64,000 bases of DNA from an uncultured Collinsella sp. Its GTDB lineage: Bacteria; Actinomycetota; Coriobacteriia; Coriobacteriales; Coriobacteriaceae. This document shows positions 19,606-27,951 of the stretch, piece by piece. Location: contig USQQ01000005.1 of the NCBI GenBank assembly GCA_900556875.1, positions 50,670 through 114,669 on the forward strand, given 5' to 3'. How positions within the stretch are numbered: the stretch's first letter is position 1; each line of letters starts with the position of its first letter. The position numbers were made by a program, and so were the translations under genes. Below the pieces are notes generated by a model. It ran no database searches, was not told the DNA's origin, and was given only the letters and a program-made list of their open reading frames with translations.

Positions 19606-20613
19606 GTGGCGAACGCCATCGATCAGCTCACGGACCGCGTGCTCGTGCTCGGCCGTCTCACCATCGTCCGCCGCGCCATTACTGCCGTGGCGGTCACCAT
19701 CTCCGCCGTTCTCCAGACATTTCTGATTCAGGCGTTCATTCGCCCCGCCGACCTGCTTCCGAGCGGCCTCACCGGCGTCGCGGTCCTGCTCGATCGCGTC
19801 ACCTCGCTCGGCGGCGTTCATATCGACATCTCGCTCGGCATGCTCGCGCTCAACATCCCCGTGGCGCTCCTTTGCTGGAGCGGCATCAGCAAGCGCTTCG
19901 TCATCTTCTCGATGATGCAGGTCATGCTCTCGTCGCTGTTCCTCAACATCTTTCACTTCGCCCCGTTTTTGGGCGACAAGATCATGCTCATCATCTTTGG
20001 CGGCGTGGTCTCGGGCCTGGGCGCCGCCATCGCGCTTAAGTCCGGCGCATCCACCGGCGGCACCGACTTTATCGCGCTGTGGGTTTCCAACCATACAGGC
20101 AAGACCATCTGGGGCGTCATCTTTGGCTTTAACTGCGCTATCCTGGCGATCTTTGGCTTTATGTTTGGCTGGGACAATGCGGCGTATTCCATCGTGTTCC
20201 AGTTTATTTCGACCAAGACCATCGACAGTTTCTACCGACGCTACGACCGTGTGACGCTGCAGATCACGACACGCAAGGCAGACGAGGTCATGACAGCCTA
20301 TGTTGACCATTTTCAGCATGGCATTAGCTGCGCCGAGGTCATTGGCGGATACAGCCGCGAAAAGATGTATCTGCTGCACGCCGTTGTCTCGACCTACGAG
20401 AGCCAGGACATTATCAAGCTGGTGTGCGATATTGATCCCGGCGCCGTGATCAATGTGTTCCACACGCTCAACTTCGTGGGCGGCTGGTGGGGCGGTCATG
20501 TCGACGAGCCCATGCCCACGGCCGTACCCGATCCCGACAAGCCCGCGCGCATGGCCAGCAGGCAGGCGCGCCTCAGCGAGCAGGACAGTCTGCAGCAGGA
20601 CGACGGCAAGTAA
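19606..20613 (+). CDS. YitT family membrane protein (DUF161 + DUF2179)
   Basis: A 335-residue protein of the YitT family. About five to six membrane helices occupy residues ~20-190, with the family motif SGASTGGTDFIALWVS, and a cytoplasmic DUF2179 domain follows (VTLQITTRKADEVM to DIDPGAVINVFHTLNFVGG). The function of the family is not settled; transport roles have been proposed. The start is GTG, with AAAGGAG ending 5 nt before. The charged C-terminal tail (about 35 residues) has no motif. Confidence 0.9.
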   Translation: MANAIDQLTDRVLVLGRLTIVRRAITAVAVTISAVLQTFLIQAFIRPADLLPSGLTGVAVLLDRVTSLGGVHIDISLGMLALNIPVALLCWSGISKRFVIFSMMQVMLSSLFLNIFHFAPFLGDKIMLIIFGGVVSGLGAAIALKSGASTGGTDFIALWVSNHTGKTIWGVIFGFNCAILAIFGFMFGWDNAAYSIVFQFISTKTIDSFYRRYDRVTLQITTRKADEVMTAYVDHFQHGISCAEVIGGYSREKMYLLHAVVSTYESQDIIKLVCDIDPGAVINVFHTLNFVGGWWGGHVDEPMPTAVPDPDKPARMASRQARLSEQDSLQQDDGK

Positions 20614-20664
20614 GGATTTGCTGTATGTGGTGTATCGTTTTATCAAACTGAGATAACATATAAA

Positions 20665-20675
20665 AAGACGTTATA
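20665..20675 (+). promoter_or_regulatory. Operator-like 11-mer before the second gntR gene
   Basis: AAGACGTTATA is an exact copy of the 11-mer in the PTS promoter (14651-14661). It lies about 45 nt before the gntR start in AT-rich DNA with TATAAA (20660-20665) and TATATA nearby, as expected for self-regulation. Confidence 0.6.
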
Positions 20676-20717
20676 TACGTATTAGTTATTTCGCTATTTT
20701 GATAAGAGTGATCAGAT

Positions 20718-21437
20718 ATGCCCGCACCCAAAAATGCACCACTTTACCAGCAGATTTACGACGAAATCAAGGATGCGATCGAGAAAGGTGTTTATGCACC
20801 CAAGGAGCGTATCCCGTCCGAGCTTGAGCTTGCCGAGCAGTACGAGGTAAGCCGCATTACGGTGCGTCGCGCCGTTGAGGAGCTGTGCTCCGATGGCTAC
20901 CTGGTTAAGCAGCAGGGCCGCGGCACCTTTGTTTCCACGCCGCACATCAATCGCCAGTTTCACGCCTCGACGCTGCAGACGTTTACCGCGCTGTGTGCCG
21001 ATAACGGCATGAAGGCCGGTGCGCATGTGGTCGATCGCCAGATCGTTCCGGCGCGCCAAAACGAGATGGAGTTCTTTGGCCTGCAGAAGGATGCGCTACT
21101 GCTGCATATCAAGCGCGTGCGTACGGCGGACGGCGAGCCCATCTTTGAGGAGAACATTTTTGTGCCGTTTGACGCTTACCGTGAGCTGTTGACGGCCGAT
21201 CTTGAGGACAAGTCGATTTTTGCCGAGGTCGAGCGTGTTGGCGGAACGCCGATTGTCTCGGTTGGCTACCGTACGGTCGAGGCCGTTCGCGCCAACGCCG
21301 AGCAGGCCGCCGAGCTGGGCATTGCCCCGCACGACCCGCTGCTCAACCTGCGTGCCGGCTTTATCGGCCCCAATGGCGAGCCGGTTTTGATGGGTAAGCA
21401 GTACTACGTGGGATCGCGCTACGTTATGGTCATGTAG
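20718..21437 (+). CDS. GntR/HutC family transcriptional regulator (second of three)
   Basis: A 239-residue regulator. The winged HTH is at residues ~5-75 (PLYQQIYDEIKDAIEKGVYA, VSRITVRRAVEELCSDGYLV, QQGRGTFV); the UTRA domain follows (LLLHIKRVRTADGEPIFEEN, ending MGKQYYVGSRYVMVM). It resembles the third regulator at 23793 much more than the first. The shared AAGACGTTATA site makes it the best candidate to control the PTS operon at 14690, 6 kb away. The likely effector is a phosphorylated sugar amine. Confidence 0.92.
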   Translation: MPAPKNAPLYQQIYDEIKDAIEKGVYAPKERIPSELELAEQYEVSRITVRRAVEELCSDGYLVKQQGRGTFVSTPHINRQFHASTLQTFTALCADNGMKAGAHVVDRQIVPARQNEMEFFGLQKDALLLHIKRVRTADGEPIFEENIFVPFDAYRELLTADLEDKSIFAEVERVGGTPIVSVGYRTVEAVRANAEQAAELGIAPHDPLLNLRAGFIGPNGEPVLMGKQYYVGSRYVMVM

Positions 21438-21442
21438 CTCTA

Positions 21443-21469
21443 GTTGCGCGGTTTTCCAAACCGCGCAAC
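21443..21469 (+). terminator. Hairpin after the second gntR gene
   Basis: GTTGCGCGGTTT (21443-21454) and AAACCGCGCAAC (21458-21469) form a perfect 12-bp stem with a 3-base loop. No T run follows, but the stem is very stable. Confidence 0.75.
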
Positions 21470-21810
21470 GGCTCGACGCTGCAAGCCCGCCAGAGCGGCA
21501 ATCTGCCTTTCAACTTCGGCGGCATGATCAGAAGATCAATGCCGCCTTGTTTCAAGGCACCTTGCTCGCTCTGGCGGGCTTTCGCTGACATTGCCAAAAC
21601 ATCGACTACCCATAGAATAAGCGTGGATAATCTCCCATTTTTGGCTTGGTGACGGGTTCAAAGTGGGAGATTATCCACTCTCATTCTGAAAGTGTCCAAA
21701 AATCTACTCTCGTTCGCCTTGGATCACGTTGCCCGTGGCCGGCAGCCGTGCGGCACCGGTCCGCGTGGCGGCGTATAATCGGCGGCAGATGACTTGGACG
21801 TTAGGAAACC
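21470..21810. repeat. Intergenic region with nested hairpins before recQ
   Basis: AGCCCGCCAGAGCG (21484-21497) pairs with CGCTCTGGCGGGCT (21567-21580), enclosing a second stem GGCGGCAT (21518-21525) / ATGCCGCC (21539-21546). Further right, GTGGATAATCTCCCA (21623-21637) and TGGGAGATTATCCAC (21664-21678) are perfect inverted repeats, followed by CACTCTCA, as in the repeats near 33 and 35 kb. No gene is visible. The first structure could be a structured RNA element. Confidence 0.6.
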
Positions 21811-23790
21811 ATGACCGATAGCATGCAGCAGACGGCGCTCGACACGCTCGGCGCCTATTTTGGCTACACCTCGTTTCGCCCGGGGCAGGACCGTATGGTC
21901 GATGCGATCCTTGCCGGCTGCGACGCGCTGGGCGTTATGCCCACGGGCGCCGGCAAGTCCATTTGCTACCAGGTGCCCGCGCTCATGCTGCCCGGTATCA
22001 CCTTTGTGGTGAGCCCGCTGCTGTCGCTTATGGAGGACCAGACCCGTGCGCTGCTCGCGGCGGGTGCGCGGCCCAGCTATCTCAACTCCAGCCTTACTCC
22101 GGCCCAGCAAAACACCGTGCTCAAGCGGGCGCGCGAGGGCCGCTACCAACTTATGTACGTGGCGCCCGAGCGCCTGCTCGAGCCGCGCTTTCTGGCCTTT
22201 GCGCAGGAAGCTGCGGCCGAAGGCGGCATCGGCGTTCCGCTCGTGGCCATTGACGAGGCCCACTGCGTGAGCCAATGGGGCCAGGATTTCCGCCCCGCCT
22301 ATCTGCAGATTCGTGAGTTCATCGATTCCCTGCCGCAACGCCCTATCGTGGCGGCCTTTACCGCCACGGCGACCGAGCGCGTACGCGCGGACATTCAGCA
22401 GATGCTCGGCCTGCAAAACCCGGCGACGGTGGTGACGGGCTTCGATCGCAAGAACCTCTACTTTGGTTGCGAAGAGATGGGCGACAAGGCCAAGACCGCC
22501 TGGGTGCGCGACTACGTGATCGCGCATTCGAGCGAGAGCGGCATCGTGTATTGCTCGACCCGCAAGACGGTCGATGCGCTGGCAGGCGATCTTGCCGAAG
22601 CGCTGGGCCCCAGCGGCATTCGCGTTGGCCGCTACCATGCCGGCATGGGCAATGACGCCCGCCGCCAAAGCCAGCGCGCCTTTATCGACGACGACATCCA
22701 GGTGATGGTTGCCACCAACGCCTTTGGTATGGGCATCGACAAGCCCAACGTGCGCTACGTGATTCACAACAACGTGCCCGAGAGCATCGAGGCCTACTAC
22801 CAGGAGGCGGGCCGCGCCGGCCGCGATGGCGACCCGGCCAGCTGCCACCTGCTGTGGAACGGCAACGATTTTCGCATGCGCCGCTTTTTGATCGACCGCG
22901 GAGATGCTGCCGACGAGGCACTTGACGACGAGCAACGCGCGTGGGCGCTCCAGAATCGATATCGTCTGCTCAGCCAGATGGAGGGCTACTGCAATACCAC
23001 CGGCTGCCTGCGCGAATACATGTTGCGCTACTTTGGCGACGAGGCCGCGGCCGAGCATGCGGCAGCCGCCGCGGGCGGCACCGCCACGGACGAAGCCGAG
23101 GGCTGCGGCAACTGCAGCAACTGCCTCACGCAGTTCGAGGTCGAGGACGTCACCGATATGGCCCGCGCTGCCGTGCGCTATGTGGCCACGCGTCCCATGC
23201 GTTTTGGCAAGTCGCTGATCGCCGACGTGCTCCACGGCGGCAACACCGAGCGCATTCGCCAGATGCATCTGGACGAGGACCGCGGCTACGGTGAGCTGTC
23301 GAGCGAATCGGTCGGGCGCATCAAGGACATCATCGGCCAGCTGTGCGGCCGCGGTTATCTGGCCACCTCGCAGGGGCAGTACCCGGTCGTTGGGCTGGGC
23401 CCGCGTGCCGGCGAGGTCGAGGATGAGGCGTTCGCCTTTACCGTTAAACGTCGCGCGTCCAAGCGCAAGGCCTCGGCCCGCGCCCGCCGCGCGGTGGATC
23501 TGCTGCGCGAGGAGGCTGAGCTGGATCAGCGCCCGCGCGTGGGCGACGATGCCGAGCTGTTCGAGCGCCTGCGTGCCTTGCGCAAGGAGATCTCGACCGA
23601 GCTGGAGATGGCGCCGTACATGGTCTTCTCCGACAAGGCCCTGCGCGGCCTGTGCCGCCTGCGCCCGCAGACGCGCGACGAGCTGATCCAGGTCAACGGC
23701 ATCGGCGAGAAAAAGGCCGACGCCTTTGGCGAGCAGTTCATGGCGGCGATTGAAGAATTTGAGTCCGAGCATGCGCGGGATGGAGCGTAA
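21811..23790 (+). CDS. recQ: ATP-dependent DNA helicase RecQ
   Basis: A 659-residue RecQ helicase. Motif 0 (FRPGQDRMVDAI), Walker A (MPTGAGKSICYQ), DEAH box (VAIDEAHCVSQWGQDFRP), TATAT (AAFTATATERV) and motif VI (QEAGRAGRDGDP) are all present. The zinc site uses MEGYCNTTGCLR and CGNCSNC. A winged-helix domain follows, and the HRDC domain lies at the C-terminus (LFERLRALRKEISTELEMAP to QVNGIGEKKADAFGEQF). It unwinds recombination intermediates and works in RecF-type repair. It lies only 2 nt before a gntR gene, which is unusual company. Confidence 0.96.
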   Translation: MTDSMQQTALDTLGAYFGYTSFRPGQDRMVDAILAGCDALGVMPTGAGKSICYQVPALMLPGITFVVSPLLSLMEDQTRALLAAGARPSYLNSSLTPAQQNTVLKRAREGRYQLMYVAPERLLEPRFLAFAQEAAAEGGIGVPLVAIDEAHCVSQWGQDFRPAYLQIREFIDSLPQRPIVAAFTATATERVRADIQQMLGLQNPATVVTGFDRKNLYFGCEEMGDKAKTAWVRDYVIAHSSESGIVYCSTRKTVDALAGDLAEALGPSGIRVGRYHAGMGNDARRQSQRAFIDDDIQVMVATNAFGMGIDKPNVRYVIHNNVPESIEAYYQEAGRAGRDGDPASCHLLWNGNDFRMRRFLIDRGDAADEALDDEQRAWALQNRYRLLSQMEGYCNTTGCLREYMLRYFGDEAAAEHAAAAAGGTATDEAEGCGNCSNCLTQFEVEDVTDMARAAVRYVATRPMRFGKSLIADVLHGGNTERIRQMHLDEDRGYGELSSESVGRIKDIIGQLCGRGYLATSQGQYPVVGLGPRAGEVEDEAFAFTVKRRASKRKASARARRAVDLLREEAELDQRPRVGDDAELFERLRALRKEISTELEMAPYMVFSDKALRGLCRLRPQTRDELIQVNGIGEKKADAFGEQFMAAIEEFESEHARDGA

Positions 23791-23792
23791 CG

Positions 23793-24548
23793 ATGGCATT
23801 CGACGATAAAACCGACCGCACTGAAGTATCCGCCGTGCCGCTGTACCAGCAGGTCATGGACGACCTAAAAGGCGAGATCGCGCGCGGCGTGTACGCATCT
23901 GGCTCGCGCATTCCTTCCGAGATCGAGCTCGCGAAGTCCTACGGCGTGGGACGCATCACCGTGCGCCGCGCCATCGAGGAGCTGTCGCGCGCGGGGTATC
24001 TCAGCCGCCAGCAGGGGAGGGGCACGTTTGTGTGCGCGCCCAAGCTCAAGCGCAAGATTCGCCAGAAGGGTGACGTCCAGAGTTTTACTGAGGGTTGTGC
24101 TGCCAACGATATGGTGGGCGGAGCGCGCCTGGTGTCGCGCACGGTGGTTGCGGCGACGCGCGAGGACGCGGCGTTTTTTGGCGTGGAGCCCGGCAGTGAG
24201 CTTATCGTGGTCGAGCGCGTGCGCACGGCCGACGGCATCCCCGTCATGCTCGAGAACAACGCCTTTGTGCTCGCCGACCATCCCTACCTGCAGACGCTGG
24301 CCGCCGAGGACCTCACCGATAACTCGATCTTTGCGCTCGTTGCCGACCACTCGGGCCGCGCGCCGCTCAAGTCCGACCCCTGTACCGTGGAGATCGCGCT
24401 TGCCGATGCCCAGGTGGCCCCGCTGCTGGAGGTGCCGGTCGGCGAGCCGCTCTTTTATATGGAGGCGTATTTTACCGATGCAGACGAGCGCCCCCTGCTG
24501 CTCGGGCGCCAAAAGATCGTGGGCTCGCGCTACGTGTTCGACATCTAA
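23793..24548 (+). CDS. GntR/HutC family transcriptional regulator (third of three)
   Basis: A 251-residue regulator. HTH: VPLYQQVMDDLKGEIARGVY, VGRITVRRAIEELSRAGYLS, QQGRGTFV; UTRA: LIVVERVRTADGIPVMLENN, ending LLGRQKIVGSRYVFDI. It starts 2 nt after the recQ stop, with GGAG inside the recQ end as ribosome site, so the two are probably co-transcribed. It sits directly before the third SIS gene, and paired ATAGAAC heptamers in the gap are its probable operators. Confidence 0.92.
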   Translation: MAFDDKTDRTEVSAVPLYQQVMDDLKGEIARGVYASGSRIPSEIELAKSYGVGRITVRRAIEELSRAGYLSRQQGRGTFVCAPKLKRKIRQKGDVQSFTEGCAANDMVGGARLVSRTVVAATREDAAFFGVEPGSELIVVERVRTADGIPVMLENNAFVLADHPYLQTLAAEDLTDNSIFALVADHSGRAPLKSDPCTVEIALADAQVAPLLEVPVGEPLFYMEAYFTDADERPLLLGRQKIVGSRYVFDI

Positions 24549-24557
24549 CGTCCACAG

Positions 24558-24636
24558 ATAGAACAACATAGAACAAATTTGCCGGGATGACTTCACGGGC
24601 GTTATTACACGTGTTATAAATAGGACAACATAGAAC
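24558..24636 (+). promoter_or_regulatory. Promoter and paired operators of the third SIS gene
   Basis: Two 17-bp sites, ATAGAACAACATAGAAC (24558-24574) and ATAGGACAACATAGAAC (24620-24636), differ at one base; each carries two heptamer-like half-sites 10 bp apart. Between them lie a possible -35 box TTCACG (24592-24597) and -10 box TATAAA (24615-24620), 17 bp apart. Binding at both sites would bracket the promoter. Confidence 0.65.
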
Positions 24637-24692
24637 GACCGCAGGTACGAGCTGCCGTCGCTCAAAGCCGCCACACAAGGAGGAGCGTCACC

Positions 24693-25661
24693 GTGAACGC
24701 ACACGATCTGATTCAGGAAATTATCGAGCGCAAGGGTAAGATCGAGAACGTCTTTTGGATCGCCTGCGGCGGTTCGATGATCGACCTGATGCCGGCTAAC
24801 GAGCTGCTCAAGCGCGAGGCCACCACGTTTGCCTCGACGGTCTACACGGCACGGGAGTTTTGCCTGATGGCGCCCAAGAGCCTGGGGCCGAAGTCGCTCG
24901 TCGTCGCCTGCAGCCACAGCGGCAATACGCAGGAGGTTGTCGATGCCTGCGAGATGGCGCTCGCCGCCGGCGCCGAGGTCGTGACTATGACCGACTACGC
25001 GGGCTCCAAGATCGACAACGGCAAGTGGACCACCTGGGTCTATCCGTGGGGCAAGGGCGAGTCGCAGGCCGAGGTCCCGCAGGGCATTGGCGTGCTAATG
25101 GCTGCCGAGCTGCTCGACCAGCAGGAGGGCTACGAGGCGCTCGCCGACATGTACGCCGGCCTTAAGCAGATGGACGCGCTGCTGCCCGCCGCCCGCGAGA
25201 AGGTCAACGCCGAGCTGGGCGATCGCTTTGCCGAGCTCTGCCAGAAGCACAAGTTCTTCTACATCCTGGGCTCGGGCCCCAACTTTAGCCAGACCTACGC
25301 CATGGCCATCTGCTCGCTCATGGAGATGCAGTGGCAGCACTGCTGCTACATCCATTCCGGCGAGTACTTCCACGGCCCCTTCGAGGCCACCGAGCCCGGC
25401 GTGTTCTACTTTGTGCAGCTCGGATCGGGCGAGTGCCGCCCCATGGAGGAACGCGCGCTCGCGTTCCTCAACACGCACACCGATACGATCATGGTGCTCG
25501 ATGCGCTCGAGTACGGCGTGGGCGACGTGCCCGCCAGCGTGCGTTCGTACCTGGAGCCGATCTTCTTTTACGCGATGAGCTGCGAGCTGCGCGCAGCCCG
25601 CGGCAAGGTGTTCGACCACAGCCCCGAGATTCGTCGCTACATGGGCATCGAGCAGTACTAG
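24693..25661 (+). CDS. SIS domain protein, FrlB-like deglycase (third of three)
   Basis: A 322-residue double-SIS protein. First half: VFWIACGGSMIDLMPANELL and VACSHSGNTQEVVDACEMAL; second half: FYILGSGPNFSQTYAMAI and GEYFHGPFEATEPG. The C-terminal IRRYMGIEQY corresponds to RRYMWKL in the other two. It is more diverged than the other pair and has its own regulator, which suggests a different sugar-amine phosphate. No transport gene is adjacent. The start is GTG with AAGGAGGAG about 7 nt upstream. Confidence 0.83.
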   Translation: MNAHDLIQEIIERKGKIENVFWIACGGSMIDLMPANELLKREATTFASTVYTAREFCLMAPKSLGPKSLVVACSHSGNTQEVVDACEMALAAGAEVVTMTDYAGSKIDNGKWTTWVYPWGKGESQAEVPQGIGVLMAAELLDQQEGYEALADMYAGLKQMDALLPAAREKVNAELGDRFAELCQKHKFFYILGSGPNFSQTYAMAICSLMEMQWQHCCYIHSGEYFHGPFEATEPGVFYFVQLGSGECRPMEERALAFLNTHTDTIMVLDALEYGVGDVPASVRSYLEPIFFYAMSCELRAARGKVFDHSPEIRRYMGIEQY

Positions 25662-25666
25662 GTAAC

Positions 25667-25692
25667 GGGAAAACCATTCACCTTCGATTCGC
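25667..25692. repeat. Solo end of the 174-bp palindromic element
   Basis: Starting GGGAAAACCATTCACCTTCG, this segment closely matches the right end of the element at 47297-47470 and its flank (47456-47480), with only a few differences. Only one arm is present here. Confidence 0.6.
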
Positions 25693-25710
25693 AAGGGCGC
25701 AGCGCGAGTC

Positions 25711-25752
25711 AAAAAAGCGGGCCGCGCCGGGGATTTCCGGCGCGGCCCGCTT
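25711..25752 (-). terminator. Strong terminator of ldh, possibly two-way
   Basis: GCGGGCCGCGCCGG (25717-25730) pairs perfectly with CCGGCGCGGCCCGC (25737-25750). On the minus strand it is followed by TTTTTT, so it ends ldh; it may also stop SIS transcription from the other side. Confidence 0.9.
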
Positions 25753-25794
25753 GGTATCGCGCTTAGATTCGCGAGGTGTCGCGGCAACCGACTC

Positions 25795-26772
25795 TTACTT
25801 GGCGTCGTAGGCCTCGGCATCCCACCAGTCGAGCTGGGCGATGTTGTCGCGGATGTGCTGGCAGCTCTTGTGGAAGCCTTCGAGCTCGTGCTCGGACAGG
25901 TCGAGCGTGTAGACTTCCTCGAAGCCCTCGGCACCGATCACGCACGGCAGGGAGGTAAAGATGCCCTCCTCGTCATACTGGCCGGTCATAAGCGTAGAGG
26001 CCGAAAGCACGGCGTGCTCGTTGTGCAGCACAGCGGCGCAGACGCGCGCGGCGGAGTTGGCGACGGCGTACTCGGTGCACTGCTTGCCCTGGTAGGTCAC
26101 ATAGCCGCCCTTGCGCGCGAGCTCCTCGACCTCCATGTGGTCAAAGGCGTACTTGTCGGGGTCCTCGGCCTGAAGCTCGTTGAGGCTCTTGCCGGCGATG
26201 GTCGCGGCCTTAAAGGCGGCCAGCTGGCTAAAGCCATGCTCGCCAATCATGTAGGCGTCGATGGACTTGGGGCTCACGCCGACCTTCTTGGAGATCTCGG
26301 TGCGCAGGCGGGCGGAGTCCAGGCCGCAGCCCGAGCCGATGATCTTCTTGGGATCGTAGCCGGTCAGGTGCCACAGCTCGGTGCACACGACGTCGCAGGG
26401 GTTGGAGATGCTCACGAAGATGCCGTCAAAGCCGGCGTCGACGATGCGCTTGGCAAAGGTGCGGGCGGCGTCGGTGGTAAAGAACAGCTCGCCGTCGCGG
26501 TTGCTGGCGGCCAGCGCGACCTTGCCGGCGGCGTTGACGATGACGTCGCAGCAGGCCAGCTCCTCGTAGTGGTCGTAGCAGTTGACGATCTTGGTGTTGT
26601 ACGGGACAAACGAAAGGGAGTCGCGCAGGTCCTGGACCTCGGACGTCACCTTGGCCTCGTTGATATCGCATAGGTACAGCTCATCGGCAATGCCCTGCAT
26701 GAGCAGGCTGTTGGCGACATGTGCTCCTACGTGGCCCTGGCCGACCACCCCGATCTTACGCGTCTGGTACAT
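25795..26772 (-). CDS. ldh: L-lactate dehydrogenase / 2-hydroxyacid dehydrogenase
   Basis: A 325-residue NAD-dependent enzyme of the LDH/MDH family. The Rossmann loop is KIGVVGQGHVGAHVANSLL, the NAD-binding acidic residue lies in LYLCDIN, the substrate loop follows SNPCDVVCTELWHLTG, and the catalytic histidine is in MIGEHGFSQLAAFKA. It would regenerate NAD by reducing pyruvate; L-2-hydroxyisocaproate dehydrogenases of the same family are a real alternative. The ATG at 26772 follows AAAGGATACAT. A frame running on upstream through the complement of metA is not coding. Confidence 0.86.
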   Translation of the reverse strand: MYQTRKIGVVGQGHVGAHVANSLLMQGIADELYLCDINEAKVTSEVQDLRDSLSFVPYNTKIVNCYDHYEELACCDVIVNAAGKVALAASNRDGELFFTTDAARTFAKRIVDAGFDGIFVSISNPCDVVCTELWHLTGYDPKKIIGSGCGLDSARLRTEISKKVGVSPKSIDAYMIGEHGFSQLAAFKAATIAGKSLNELQAEDPDKYAFDHMEVEELARKGGYVTYQGKQCTEYAVANSAARVCAAVLHNEHAVLSASTLMTGQYDEEGIFTSLPCVIGAEGFEEVYTLDLSEHELEGFHKSCQHIRDNIAQLDWWDAEAYDAK

Positions 26773-26982
26773 ATATGTATCCTTTCGGCCGAGTTTTTCG
26801 CGTCGAACCATTGTAGCGTCCTGTTGCCACTTTGCTAGGCTAAAGCGCCACAGATTTTGGGACATGCCGTAATCTCTACTTTTGGAGTGATTTGGGCCGC
26901 TGACGGCATCGCTGGGCGATGTGCTCGCGCGGATGGGGCCGGTCGTTGTACCATAGCTGCAACTGACTCGTAAGGAGCATCC

Positions 26983-27909
26983 ATGCCCATTCGCATCCCC
27001 GACGCCCTCCCTGCCGCCGCGCAGCTCGAGAGCGAGAACATCTTTGTCATGACCGAGTACCGCGCGCTGCACCAGGACATCCGTCCGCTGCGCGTGCTCA
27101 TCCTCAACCTCATGCCCACCAAGATCGCCACCGAGACGCAGATCATGCGCAAGCTCTCCAACACGCCGCTGCAGGTGGAGGTGGACCTGCTGCGCACCAA
27201 AACGCACGAGGCCACGCACGTGAGCGCCGGCCACCTGGAGACGTTCTACCGCACGTTCGACGACATCCGCGACATCCACTACGACGGCCTGATTATCACG
27301 GGCGCGCCCGTGGAGCAGATGCCGTTCGAGGAGGTCGACTACTGGCCCGAGCTCTGCCAGATCATGGATTGGTCCACCACGCACGTGCACTCTACGCTGC
27401 ACATTTGTTGGGGCGCGCAGGCCGGTCTGTACCATCATTACGGTATCCAGAAGTACGATCTGCCGGCAAAGGCGAGCGGCGTGTTCGAGCATTATCTGGT
27501 GAAGCCGCAAAGCCCGCTGGTCCGCGGCTTCGACGACCGCTTCTATGCCGTGCATTCGCGCAACACCGATGTGCGCCGCGAGGACGTGGAGGCTGAGCAG
27601 CAGCTTGAGGTCGTGGCCGTGTCCGACGAGGTAGGCCTGTACATCGTCAAGTCGACCGACAGCCGCCGCTTTTTTGTCTTTGGTCATCCCGAGTACGATA
27701 CCGACACGCTGCGCCTGGAGTACGAGCGCGACGTGAAGCGCGGGCTCAACCCTCAGGTGCCGGCGCATTACTTCCCGGGTGACGACCCCACCGCCGAGCC
27801 GCGCAACGTCTGGCGCAGCCAAGCTCAGTTGCTCTACACCAACTGGCTCAACTATTACGTCTACCAGACCACGCCCTACGACCTGGCCCGCGCCGGCGAA
27901 GAGCACTAG
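26983..27909 (+). CDS. metA: Homoserine O-acetyltransferase of the MetA family
   Basis: A 308-residue methionine-pathway acyltransferase. Counting from the start, the nucleophile is Cys142 (HICWGAQ), and His235 and Glu237 (FGHPEYD) complete the site, exactly as in the family. Residue 111 is glutamate (TGAPVEQ). In MetA enzymes Gly111 goes with succinyl-CoA and Glu111 with acetyl-CoA, so this enzyme is predicted to make O-acetylhomoserine despite often being labelled a succinyltransferase. GTAAGGAG precedes the ATG. No other methionine genes are adjacent. Confidence 0.93.
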   Translation: MPIRIPDALPAAAQLESENIFVMTEYRALHQDIRPLRVLILNLMPTKIATETQIMRKLSNTPLQVEVDLLRTKTHEATHVSAGHLETFYRTFDDIRDIHYDGLIITGAPVEQMPFEEVDYWPELCQIMDWSTTHVHSTLHICWGAQAGLYHHYGIQKYDLPAKASGVFEHYLVKPQSPLVRGFDDRFYAVHSRNTDVRREDVEAEQQLEVVAVSDEVGLYIVKSTDSRRFFVFGHPEYDTDTLRLEYERDVKRGLNPQVPAHYFPGDDPTAEPRNVWRSQAQLLYTNWLNYYVYQTTPYDLARAGEEH

Positions 27910-27951
27910 ACTGCGGTGGTACTGCTGTAGCCGTGGCTGACGTGGCGGCGA

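Noticed and set aside
26773..27906. Apparent N-terminal extension of ldh over the metA complement
   Set aside because: The extension is antisense to metA, which has exact active-site spacing; the ldh ribosome site and Rossmann start are at 26772.
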